Below are positions 56,398-64,000 of a stretch of 64,000 nucleotides of DNA, in pieces; position 1 is the stretch's first letter; the number at the start of each line of letters is the position of its first letter. The DNA lies in the NCBI GenBank assembly GCA_002270465.1, contig NQOF01000001.1, positions 1,118,501 to 1,182,500 on the forward strand, given 5' to 3'. The notes below the pieces were generated by a model. It did no database searches. It was not told the origin of the DNA and was given only the letters and a program-made list of their open reading frames with translations. The translations under genes and the position numbers were made by a program. The DNA is from Blautia hominis (GTDB lineage Bacteria; Bacillota; Clostridia; Lachnospirales; Lachnospiraceae).

Positions 56398-56850
56398 TGT
56401 TCACAGGTTACCGTACGCAGGCCACTGTACCGGGAGGCGTTTTCATGCTGAAAGCATGAAAATCCCGAGGCAGCCTGCGCAATATGGGGTAGAATGCTCC
56501 ATATCTGTGCATCGCGAAGCGTGTTACTGGTCACGGAGTGTACAGTAACTGTTCACAGTTACTGTACACAGGTCACTGTACCGGGAGGCGTTTTCATGCC
56601 AAAAGCATGAAAATCCCGAGGCAGCCTGCGCGATATGGGGCAGAATGCTCCATATCTGTGCATCGCGAAGCGTGTTACTGGACACGGAGTGTACAGTAAC
56701 TGTTCACAGGTTACCGTACGCAGGCCACTGTACCGGGAGGCGTTTTCATGCCGGAAGCACGAAATTCCCGAGGCAGCCTGCGCGATATGGGGCAGAATGC
56801 TCCATATCTGTGCATCGCGAAGCGTGTTGCCGGTCACGGAGTGAACCGTA
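56398..56850. repeat. Three tandem 151-bp repeats with internal hairpins
   Basis: Three copies with periods of 151 and 152 bases, 90% or more identical. Each contains a hairpin CGGGAGGCGTTTTCATGC ... GCATGAAAATCCCG, the segment ATGCTCCATATCTGTGCATC, and GTTCACAGTTACTGT at the unit junction, which can pair with the preceding ACAGTAACTG. Frames read through the units are repetitive and without start signals, so they are not taken as genes. Confidence 0.88.
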
Positions 56851-56867
56851 ACGTTCATAGAGAAACA

Positions 56868-56942
56868 AACAGTATCAGGCCGGGAATCCGGCATGGCACC
56901 TGAAGAGGCGCTGTCTGCCAAAATCCCGGCCTGACTGTTTTT
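56868..56942. terminator. Terminator of the mannosidase locus, possibly bidirectional
   Basis: A long stem (ACAGTATCAGGCCGGGAATC with ATCCCGGCCTGACTGT) closes a 30-base interior. T-rich sequence follows on the plus strand (TTTTTCTTCTT) and a weaker T-rich stretch (TTGTTTCTC) on the minus strand. Confidence 0.75.
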
Positions 56943-56959
56943 CTTCTTATTATAATAGC

Positions 56960-59900
56960 TTAAAATTTAAGTTTCAGGGTCTTGATCTCAAAGGGCCTCA
57001 TCCGGAAGGACACTTTTCTTCCCTCAGGTCTCAGTTCCTCCATATCAGCTTCCAGCATATCACATTCGCAGACGGTCTTAATGTCCTCCGCAAATGTCAG
57101 GGTAACATCTGTCCTTCTGTTAAAGCATTCATAGAGTCTGACAATAACCGCATCCTCTTCCTCGGCCTTTTTCACCACCTCCACAACCACATTCTCCTGG
57201 CTGCAGGTGACAAAGGAGTAGGTATCCGGCAGAGTGCCGCCCTCATTCTCCTTCACAGACGCCTCCAGAGGATTGTTCAGCAGATATGCCTGTTCCACAG
57301 TTCCCGCTTCTTTCCAGCTTCCCCGGTGGGGATAGATGGAATAGGTAAAGCTATGGTGCTCTTTATCCGCGTCAGGATTTGGATAGACGGCAGATTTCAG
57401 CATGGAAATACCGATCACACCGTCCCGAACACTGCAGCCGTACTTGCAGTCATTTAAAACACTGACTCCATAGCCATCCTCCGATACATCCATCCACTTG
57501 TGCACGCATACCTCAAATTTCGCAAAATCCCATGAGGTATTGGCATGGGTGGGGCGCTTCACATTACCGTACTGGATCTCAAAAGATGCCTCACCGGTGT
57601 GAATGTCCACCGGAAACAGAGCCTTCACAAAAATCTGATGCTCTTTCCAGTCAATTTCATTCTTAATATCAATGCGGGCCGTATTTTGGTAAATACAGAT
57701 ATACTGGCTGATAACGGAATCCAGATAATTCCTGGTAATCTTCAGGCAGCCACGCACCGGACCGCACTCTTCTACCTGAATCTCTGCCACATCATCAATC
57801 TCCCAGGATTTTTCCGTATAATAATTGTTCAGATCCCAGGCATCATAGTTGTGTGGCCTGTCCTCATAACTCATAAGCACATTGGCTGCCTGGCCTTCGG
57901 GCAGAAGCTCACGGGCTGCCTTCTTGTCATATATGCTGATGAACTGTCCCTTTTCATTCAGGTCAATAGAGATAAATCCATTCTCCATATGGGTTTTTGT
58001 CACCCGGATCTCGGCTTCGCATTTCTCCTCATTGTCTTCCAGCAGGAAGGTCCGGTATCCCTTTGAGGGAACAGCCTTTGCGGTAAATATACAGGTACCG
58101 TCATCCTTTTTCTGTACAGGAAGGATCTCCTCCCCGGCCTTCACTGCAGGGTGCAGGAGGTCCTCCGGACACCGGAAACACACCACATCCTCAGCCTCCA
58201 TGCTGTTCGGGTTGTAAACCACAACGGAATGTTTCGGCGCGTCGATCTGTTCTGCCAGGCTGCCCAGCCTCCTGTCCGTATAGGCCCTGTTTGCACAGAG
58301 GATCGCCTCGTATTCCTCCTTGGAGTCATCGTAAACCTCTTTGATGGATGACCCGGGCAGAATATCGTGGAACTGGTTCCTCAGGATCACTTCCCAGCCC
58401 TCATGTATCTCTTGGTCAGGATAGGATTCTTTAAGAAGCCGTTCTCCCAGGATGCCGTACAGCTCCATGTTCTGGTAAGCAAATTCGGACTTTCGATTGT
58501 ACTTTTTATTTCTGGCCATGGAGGTATAAGTTCCTCTGTGGTACTCCAGATAGAGTTCTCCCACCCAGGAAGGCAGATATTTCTTTCCCCTCACGTTCTC
58601 ATCCAGCACATGGAAGAACTCCCGGGAAGTGCTCATGACCGTTTTGGGGCAGCCAGGGATCCCCTTTGCCAGACGCCTCTGGTTTTCCAGCATGTCTTTT
58701 GTGGGACCGCCGCCGCCGTCCCCGTATCCAAAGCTGCACAGGACTTCATCGTTCAGATACTTTTGGCTGTAGCGTTTCCATGCACCCTTCATCTGGGACG
58801 GGTTGATATATCCGTTATAAGTGGTAAAATGTTCTGTCTCGAAACCGCCCTCCACTGCCCCTTTGTTGTAATCCCTGGTGGGCACAAAATGAGTCAGTAT
58901 CCTGGTGCCGTCAATGCCTTCCCACTCAAACGTGTCGCAGGGCATTTTGTTAAATTCATTCCAGCTTATCTTTGTTGTCATGAAATAGCGGATACCGCAT
59001 TTTTCCATGATCTGCGGCAGGGCTGCAGAGTAGCCGAACACATCCGGCAGCCACAGGATCTCATTGTCTTTCCCGAACTCGTCCCTGAAAAAACGTTTCC
59101 CGTGCACAAACTGGCGGACCAAAGCCTCACCGGAGGCAATATTACAGTCAGCCTCCACGAACATGCCGCCCTCCACTTCCCAGCGGCCTTCCTTCACACG
59201 TTCCTTGATCTCCTCATATACTTCCGGTGCATTTTTCTTTACATATTTGTAGAGCTGCGGCTGGCTGGACATGAAGATGTACTCCGGATACCTGCGCATA
59301 AGCTCCAGAACAGTGGAAAAGCTCCTCACAGCCTTATCCTCCGTGACCTTCAAAGTCCACAGCCAGGCACAGTCTATATGAGTATGGCCCACGCAGTAAA
59401 TATAAGCGTCACTGTCCCCGCAGTGTTTTTCATAGAATTCCCGGGTAATATACTCCTGTGCTTTATCCAGGCTTTGATAGTATTCCTTTGACCCCTCTTT
59501 CCTGAGATCCAGCAGGTTCAGGGATTCATTCAGGCAGCCCAGGATGGTCAGGTATGCCTTGTCATCCTCAGGGAGAAGCCTTGCCACCTCAAAGGGAACC
59601 GATAGATCATAAAAATATTTCTCTGTCTTTCTGTCCAGCACCTTGATGGCGGAGCAGAGCCTGAGGGCAAAGTTCTGGTCCCCTGTGAAGGCTGACAGGA
59701 TTATGCGGTACTCCCGGCCTGCGCAGGCTTTTTCCGTAAGGATGATCTCCCTGTGGTTCACGTCCAGCCCCTGGATCCTCTTTCCGTCTACAAAAACAGA
59801 AAACTGCGGGTTGGTAGCATCCCACTCCCCTTCTCTGCCGGTCATCAGCTCATAGACCACGCACTCCCCGTCAAAATCCGCAGGAATCGTAACCTTTGTC

Positions 59901-60103
59901 TCAAACCAGTAATACTCCCTGTGACCGCCCCAAAGCTGCTCTCTTGTCAGCATGTCCCAGCCGGAGGTATCCAGATCCTCTAAATCGGTGAACCTCTTTT
60001 CCGTCTTCGTCATCCTGTAGTCCTGGATCTGAAAGGACCTGGGATAAATCTGCTCCTGCAGGTATTCCAGCAGTTTGCCGATCCGTTCTCTCATTAACAC
60101 CAT
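56960..60103 (-). CDS. Alpha-mannosidase, glycoside hydrolase family 38
   Basis: A 1047-residue cytoplasmic-type enzyme without signal peptide. The GH38 catalytic domain has the zinc motif GHTHIDCAWLW near residues 237-247 and the nucleophile Asp in WLPDVFGYSAALPQ near 353. Helical and beta-sandwich domains of the family follow (NANVLMSYEDRPHNYDAWDL region). It should release alpha-linked mannose from imported mannosides or N-glycan fragments. ATG at 60103 has GGGAGG nine bases upstream. It follows two sugar ABC permease genes, which presumably import its substrate. Confidence 0.95.
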   Translation of the reverse strand: MVLMRERIGKLLEYLQEQIYPRSFQIQDYRMTKTEKRFTDLEDLDTSGWDMLTREQLWGGHREYYWFETKVTIPADFDGECVVYELMTGREGEWDATNPQFSVFVDGKRIQGLDVNHREIILTEKACAGREYRIILSAFTGDQNFALRLCSAIKVLDRKTEKYFYDLSVPFEVARLLPEDDKAYLTILGCLNESLNLLDLRKEGSKEYYQSLDKAQEYITREFYEKHCGDSDAYIYCVGHTHIDCAWLWTLKVTEDKAVRSFSTVLELMRRYPEYIFMSSQPQLYKYVKKNAPEVYEEIKERVKEGRWEVEGGMFVEADCNIASGEALVRQFVHGKRFFRDEFGKDNEILWLPDVFGYSAALPQIMEKCGIRYFMTTKISWNEFNKMPCDTFEWEGIDGTRILTHFVPTRDYNKGAVEGGFETEHFTTYNGYINPSQMKGAWKRYSQKYLNDEVLCSFGYGDGGGGPTKDMLENQRRLAKGIPGCPKTVMSTSREFFHVLDENVRGKKYLPSWVGELYLEYHRGTYTSMARNKKYNRKSEFAYQNMELYGILGERLLKESYPDQEIHEGWEVILRNQFHDILPGSSIKEVYDDSKEEYEAILCANRAYTDRRLGSLAEQIDAPKHSVVVYNPNSMEAEDVVCFRCPEDLLHPAVKAGEEILPVQKKDDGTCIFTAKAVPSKGYRTFLLEDNEEKCEAEIRVTKTHMENGFISIDLNEKGQFISIYDKKAARELLPEGQAANVLMSYEDRPHNYDAWDLNNYYTEKSWEIDDVAEIQVEECGPVRGCLKITRNYLDSVISQYICIYQNTARIDIKNEIDWKEHQIFVKALFPVDIHTGEASFEIQYGNVKRPTHANTSWDFAKFEVCVHKWMDVSEDGYGVSVLNDCKYGCSVRDGVIGISMLKSAVYPNPDADKEHHSFTYSIYPHRGSWKEAGTVEQAYLLNNPLEASVKENEGGTLPDTYSFVTCSQENVVVEVVKKAEEEDAVIVRLYECFNRRTDVTLTFAEDIKTVCECDMLEADMEELRPEGRKVSFRMRPFEIKTLKLKF

Positions 60104-60127
60104 GTAAAAATTCCTCCCGTTTTCACG

Positions 60128-60949
60128 TTATCCTTTTGCTGCACCTGCCATGGTAAATCCTTTTGACATATAGTTCTGTGAGAGAATATACAGAAGGATG
60201 GAAGGCAGTGCATAAATCGCGGAGTATGCGGCAAGAGGGCCGTACTGGATGGTTCCGTGCTGTCCGAAAAACTGGTACAGCATTACCGATGCCGGCATCT
60301 TCTCCGGTGAACTTAACAATATGTAGGGAATAAAGAAGTTCCCCCAGCTTCCGGAAAAGGTATAGATAAATACCACACAGATTCCCGGAAACATAAGCGG
60401 CGCCACGATCTTACGGATGGATTTCATGGTTGTGGCGCCATCCACCCAGGCAGCTTCCTCCAGTTCCACGGGCACTCCGTCCATAAAGTTCTTCATGAGC
60501 CAGATTCCATAGGGCAGGGATGATGCGGACAGAAACAGCACCAGTCCCGGAATGCTGTCCAGCAGCCCCACACTGAGAAAGATCTTATATACAGGTACCG
60601 TGACGGCGATCATCGGAAGCGCTGTCATAAACAGAATAACATACATGAAACCTTTTTTGTAGCTTAAATGATATCTGGATAAAGGATAAGCGGCAAGCCC
60701 TGAGATCAGTACCACGATCAGGGACTGGGCAAAGGAGATCACAAGCCCCACGCCAAAGCCTCTCAGGTTATCCGAGTTTGTCAGTACGTCACTGTAGTTG
60801 CTGAAGGTCCACTGTGTGGGCCACTTTAATGCCTCACCCGCATTTGTATCCAGAGATGCGATCACCACCCACAGAAGGGGAAGGATAAACACGATTCCCA
60901 CGATCACCAGGAATACACAATGCAGGCTCTTTACCATTTTTTCACTCAT
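60128..60949 (-). CDS. Carbohydrate ABC transporter permease (MalG-like, CUT1)
   Basis: A 273-residue permease with six predicted membrane helices. The EAA loop that docks the ATPase reads ELEEAAWVDGATTMKSIRKI with the following G. The end (QNYMSKGFTMAGAAKG) is typical of MalG-type subunits. No ATPase gene is nearby, so a shared MsmK-type ATPase encoded elsewhere is likely. It is 24 bases upstream of the mannosidase. Confidence 0.93.
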   Translation of the reverse strand: MSEKMVKSLHCVFLVIVGIVFILPLLWVVIASLDTNAGEALKWPTQWTFSNYSDVLTNSDNLRGFGVGLVISFAQSLIVVLISGLAAYPLSRYHLSYKKGFMYVILFMTALPMIAVTVPVYKIFLSVGLLDSIPGLVLFLSASSLPYGIWLMKNFMDGVPVELEEAAWVDGATTMKSIRKIVAPLMFPGICVVFIYTFSGSWGNFFIPYILLSSPEKMPASVMLYQFFGQHGTIQYGPLAAYSAIYALPSILLYILSQNYMSKGFTMAGAAKG

Positions 60950-60962
60950 TAGACTCCCTCCC

Positions 60963-61847
60963 TTACTGGTCCTTCAAAATTCTTGTATAGATCACACTGC
61001 ACACAGCGCCTACGATCAATATCAGCATACCGATGGCGGTGCCGTATCCTAACTGCAGCCCTTTCAATCCCTGATTATACATGAATATAGGAAGGGTTGT
61101 GGTTGAGGAACCCGGCCCTCCTCCTGTCATAGCATAGATCAGACCGAAAACACCCAGTGTGGACAGCGTGTTCAGCATGGTATTGGTTGCAATGGTGTCC
61201 TTGATGCAGGGCACAATAATACGGATAAGTGTCTGGAAACGATTGGCACCGTCCACCCTGGCAGCCTCCTCAATATCCCCTGACACGTTGTCAAGAGCTG
61301 ACTGGAAGTTCAGCATGGAAAACGCAGTTCCGTGCCATACGTTGGCGATCACCACGGTCATCATAGGATGCTTGAACAGCCAGGAAACTGCCGGAATATG
61401 TACAGCCCCCAGAATCATGTTCATGGTTCCATTGTCCTTAAAAAATGCCATACAGCACAGGGCAACCACAATCTCCGGCATAACCCATCCCGCCAGGATA
61501 CAAGGCCCCACAAAGCTTCGCAGACCCTTGGGTTTTCCTTTCATGAAATAGGCGATCAAAAATCCCAGGACACTCTGCCCCAAAAGGCTGCCCACTAAAA
61601 AGAGCAGTGTGTTTTTGATACTAGTCATGGTACTGGGGTCTGTGAGCATTCTCTTATAATTTTCAAAACCGATAAATTCCACATTCTTGGCATTGGCACC
61701 GCTCAGGGCCAGATTGGTAAAGGAATAATATACGGTCAGTACGATCGGTATGATAAAAAAGCATAAAAGCAGCAGCACTGCCGGAAGCAGCAGGATAGAT
61801 TTTTTGGCCTCATCTTTTATGACAGCCGCACGGCTTGGTCTTGCCAT
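60963..61847 (-). CDS. Carbohydrate ABC transporter permease (MalF-like, CUT1)
   Basis: A 294-residue permease with six predicted helices and the EAA motif IEEAARVDGANRFQTLIRII. A GGGPGSSTTTLPIFMYNQG stretch follows, as in UgpA/MalF-type sugar permeases. ATG at 61847 is preferred, with GGGAGGG six bases upstream, over an in-frame start six codons earlier. It forms the heterodimeric channel with the next gene. Confidence 0.93.
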   Translation of the reverse strand: MARPSRAAVIKDEAKKSILLLPAVLLLLCFFIIPIVLTVYYSFTNLALSGANAKNVEFIGFENYKRMLTDPSTMTSIKNTLLFLVGSLLGQSVLGFLIAYFMKGKPKGLRSFVGPCILAGWVMPEIVVALCCMAFFKDNGTMNMILGAVHIPAVSWLFKHPMMTVVIANVWHGTAFSMLNFQSALDNVSGDIEEAARVDGANRFQTLIRIIVPCIKDTIATNTMLNTLSTLGVFGLIYAMTGGGPGSSTTTLPIFMYNQGLKGLQLGYGTAIGMLILIVGAVCSVIYTRILKDQ

Positions 61848-61870
61848 AAAGCACCCTCCCTTCAATCGTG

Positions 61871-61912
61871 AAAAAATATGGGCGGCGGCACTTTACGGTG
61901 CCAAAACCGCCC
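61871..61912 (-). terminator. Attenuator-like hairpin between binding protein and permeases
   Basis: GGGCGG ... CCGCCC with the inner GGCAC/GTGCC stem, then ATATTTTTT on the minus strand. A partial terminator here would give more binding protein than permease, a common arrangement. Confidence 0.7.
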
Positions 61913-61949
61913 AGTTGCTGATCACGCCGGATTTTCTCCGGACAGCCTT

Positions 61950-63347
61950 TTATTTCTCAGTTACATTGTCATCCCCCACAGCACGTGCCACATCGGTAGC
62001 GTACTGTGTCATGGCATCTTCCGGAGACGTGCCGGATACCACGGATTCCACCATAGTCTGAATGCTTGTGGTGACAGTGGAGTATTTATCATTCTGCGGT
62101 CTGAAATCAGCGCTCTCCAGGAACTCTGTGGCAATCTGTTTGAAGGGCTGTGCGGAATAGGTTTCATCGGTGGCTACATCCTGTCTGGTGGCAATATTTC
62201 CCTGTGCAATGACAGCGTCTGTATAAACCTCAGGGTCCATAAGATGTTTGATGAACTCAAAAGTCTCATCTTTGGCATCTGCATTCTCCGGAATGGATAA
62301 TGCCCAGCCCCCTGCAAGGGTAATGGTTCCCGGGTCCTGTCCCTCAGAGGTAGGCATAGCTGCGAATCCCAGCACGTCCTTCGCCTCCGGCCACGGTGCT
62401 GCACCTGTATCTGCCCAGTTTCCGGTCACCCAGCTTCCGTCAAGAGAGATAGCCAGTTTGCCTTCCGGCAGGTATTCTCTGGCGGATGTGTTGGAAGCCT
62501 GTCCGTTTAATACAAGGGAGAGGTCAGGTCCGTATCCGTTGGTGTAGATATCCTGCAGGAAATTCAGGGAATCCAGGATACCCTGGCTCTTTACGATCCA
62601 TTTCCCGTCATCATCCAAAAGTCTCTCTCCGGTTCCGTAGAGCAGCATTTCATATGTCTGCATGGAAGTTGCCTCACCGGTTGCCACACCAGAGTTACAC
62701 CAGAACGGCACTACATCCGGGCATTTTTCCTTCACAGCCTTGCAGGCGTCCAGAATGTCATTCCAGCTTTTCGGCTCCCAGTCCTGTCCTTCACTGATCA
62801 CGCCGGCCTGTGCCAGAATGTCCCTGTTGTACCACAGGCCCCTTGTATCTGTACAGTACGGAATGCCGTATACAGAGCCGTCTGAGCCGGTCACGCCTTT
62901 TTTCATGGATTCATAGTAGGATGTGTTCCAGTCCTCATAATCCTTCACATAATCATCTAATTTTGTCAGATAGCCTGCGCTCACATCATTGGGAAGCTGG
63001 AAAGTATCCTCACAAACCAGGTCCGGGCATGTCTTTTTATCCGCAAGCTGGAGAGCCACCTTTGTGAAATAATCGCCCTCCTGCGCTACGATTGGGGCAA
63101 TATTCAGTTCCACCGTATCTTTTTTGTCCCAGGTGTCATATCCGTCCTGTATCCATTTCCAGAGCGCACCGTCCTCGCCCTGACCGTCATCCCTGAAACA
63201 GAAGGTAATGGTTTTCTTTCCGCTGTCCGCTTCCTTTTTGCCGCCGCCGTCCGCCTGGGCTTCTTTGTCGTTTCCTCCTCCGCAGGCTGTCAGCCCTGCA
63301 ACCATTACAGCTGCCAGAAACAGGCCCATCACTTTTTTCATCTTCAT
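61950..63347 (-). CDS. Sugar-binding lipoprotein of an ABC transporter
   Basis: A 465-residue extracellular solute-binding protein (family 1). A signal peptide ends in the lipobox GLTAC (Cys near residue 22), followed by a Gly/Asp/Lys-rich linker and the binding fold (DLVCEDTFQLPNDVSAGYLT, YGIPYCTDTRGLWYNRDILA, GKLAISLDGSWVTGNW). It captures the oligosaccharide, probably a mannoside judging from the linked GH38 enzyme. ATG at 63347 has AAGGAGAG eight bases upstream. Confidence 0.93.
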   Translation of the reverse strand: MKMKKVMGLFLAAVMVAGLTACGGGNDKEAQADGGGKKEADSGKKTITFCFRDDGQGEDGALWKWIQDGYDTWDKKDTVELNIAPIVAQEGDYFTKVALQLADKKTCPDLVCEDTFQLPNDVSAGYLTKLDDYVKDYEDWNTSYYESMKKGVTGSDGSVYGIPYCTDTRGLWYNRDILAQAGVISEGQDWEPKSWNDILDACKAVKEKCPDVVPFWCNSGVATGEATSMQTYEMLLYGTGERLLDDDGKWIVKSQGILDSLNFLQDIYTNGYGPDLSLVLNGQASNTSAREYLPEGKLAISLDGSWVTGNWADTGAAPWPEAKDVLGFAAMPTSEGQDPGTITLAGGWALSIPENADAKDETFEFIKHLMDPEVYTDAVIAQGNIATRQDVATDETYSAQPFKQIATEFLESADFRPQNDKYSTVTTSIQTMVESVVSGTSPEDAMTQYATDVARAVGDDNVTEK

Positions 63348-63419
63348 ACTCGTTCTCTCCTTTTCGGTGTTATTTGATGAAATAAGAATATCATTTTTTC
63401 CCGGTTGGGTATATTCCAC

Positions 63420-63453
63420 ATATTTAAAAAAGGGGGGCATTTTTGACCACCCC
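63420..63453 (-). terminator. Weak terminator between the two binding-protein genes
   Basis: GGGGTGG ... CCCCCC followed by TTTTTT on the minus strand. Pairing is imperfect, so partial readthrough is likely. Confidence 0.45.
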
Positions 63454-64000
63454 TTAACGTTTTTTTATGATAATGAGTTTTACCGCATTCTGAAGTTCCT
63501 CCGCTGTATCTTCCGGCTTGGTCCCTCTGACCTCCAGCAGGTTATAGAGGCTCTCTGATACCTGCTGGGCAATCTCAAACCAGGAATTATTGGTCTCGGC
63601 ACACCATCCCTCATTAATGTAACGGTTGAGAAACCCGGTGCCTTCATCCGGACCTATGCGTTTTGACTGGTAGGGCACTGCTGCTTTTACGGGCAGAGTG
63701 TCCATGGCGTTGCAGATCCTTTCCTGGATATCATCCTGGTAAAGGTAGGTGAGAAAACGATAGGCTTCTCGGTCCGCATACTCTGTCACGCCGATGTTCT
63801 CCCCTGACAGCATCAGGGATTCCCTTACATCCCCCGGCAGCGGTATGATGCCTGCTGAAAATTCCATTCTGGAGCTGCGCAGAATGGTGGAGGCACTGAG
63901 CCTGTTTGCCATCATCAGCACTTTTCCCTCGGCAAAAGAACGGGCTACATCCGCTTCCGTAAGGTTAATGGTCTGCTTTCCTATGTACCGGCTCCTTTTC
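63454..64000 (-). CDS. Extracellular solute-binding protein, C-terminal part (cut by window edge)
   Basis: An open frame continues to the window end, giving about 181 residues. RYIGKQTINLTEADVARSFA is followed by KVLMMANRLSASTI, GIIPLPGD and then a helical C-terminus (FLNRYINEGWCAETNNSWFE). This layout (F-x-x-G-K-x-x-M, I-x-P-L-P-G) matches the C-terminal lobe of family-1 sugar-binding proteins. The N-terminus lies outside the window. It is a second binding protein upstream of, and in line with, the mannoside locus. Confidence 0.8.
   Translation of the reverse strand, partial: KRSRYIGKQTINLTEADVARSFAEGKVLMMANRLSASTILRSSRMEFSAGIIPLPGDVRESLMLSGENIGVTEYADREAYRFLTYLYQDDIQERICNAMDTLPVKAAVPYQSKRIGPDEGTGFLNRYINEGWCAETNNSWFEIAQQVSESLYNLLEVRGTKPEDTAEELQNAVKLIIIKKR

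Noticed and set aside
56304-56921. Short frames over the 151-bp repeats, on both strands
   Set aside because: They repeat with the unit, lack ribosome binding sites and have no recognisable product.

Overview
The window looks like a chromosomal segment of a Gram-positive anaerobe of the Lachnospiraceae (Blautia-like). The evidence is the Firmicutes order of the ribosomal protein genes, including a KOW-domain protein gene between map and infA, together with zinc-type S14, an enlarged L17, a type III glutamine synthetase, a YtaF/MntP-like membrane protein, strong AGGAGG-type ribosome binding sites and moderate GC. Genus and species are inference.

Layout. 1-7250: a YitT membrane protein, a divergent GT26 protein and a membrane-anchored hydrolase on the minus strand, then a plus-strand MoxR / DUF58 / transglutaminase operon. 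7268-10407: nth followed by an HD-GYP signalling protein with a broken GGDEF motif. 10496-19906: a sensory block of two chemoreceptors, a 1289-residue soluble PAS hybrid kinase and a regulator with two winged-helix domains. The kinase gene and one chemoreceptor gene share nearly the same promoter. 20058-24100: an AT-rich accessory zone with acetyltransferase remnants and a small candidate island (DUF1016 nuclease plus an orphan protein), bounded by two copies of the 3' end of the 23S rRNA methyltransferase gene. 24097-32367: that methyltransferase, a MoxR/VWA pair, glutamine synthetase III, a YtaF/MntP-like protein and a lipid kinase.

33140-50766 is the complete S10-spc-alpha ribosomal superoperon on the minus strand, rpsJ through rplQ, with secY, adk, map and infA. 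A strong promoter and a structured leader precede rpsJ. The superoperon is split by about 1 kb of repeats between infA and rpmJ (a 37-codon gene with a GTG start) and restarts from its own promoter. 51171-56257: a malate/lactate dehydrogenase with a malic enzyme pseudogene, two membrane proteins of unknown role and an M18 aminopeptidase. 56960-64000: a mannoside-type utilisation locus (two sugar-binding lipoproteins, two permeases, GH38 alpha-mannosidase).

The most unusual signal is a family of giant hairpins of about 180-205 bp at 32880-33081, 37295-37499 and 53225-53406. In each, the outer arms of 36-49 bp are perfect inverted repeats, yet arm sequences are unrelated between copies. Two copies share a 106-nt core at about 90% identity, and eight of its ten differences fall into four compensatory base pairs. 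All three lie 3' of minus-strand genes and share short flanks, and two abut tandem-repeat arrays. No tRNA, rRNA, CRISPR array, complete IS element or replication origin was seen.
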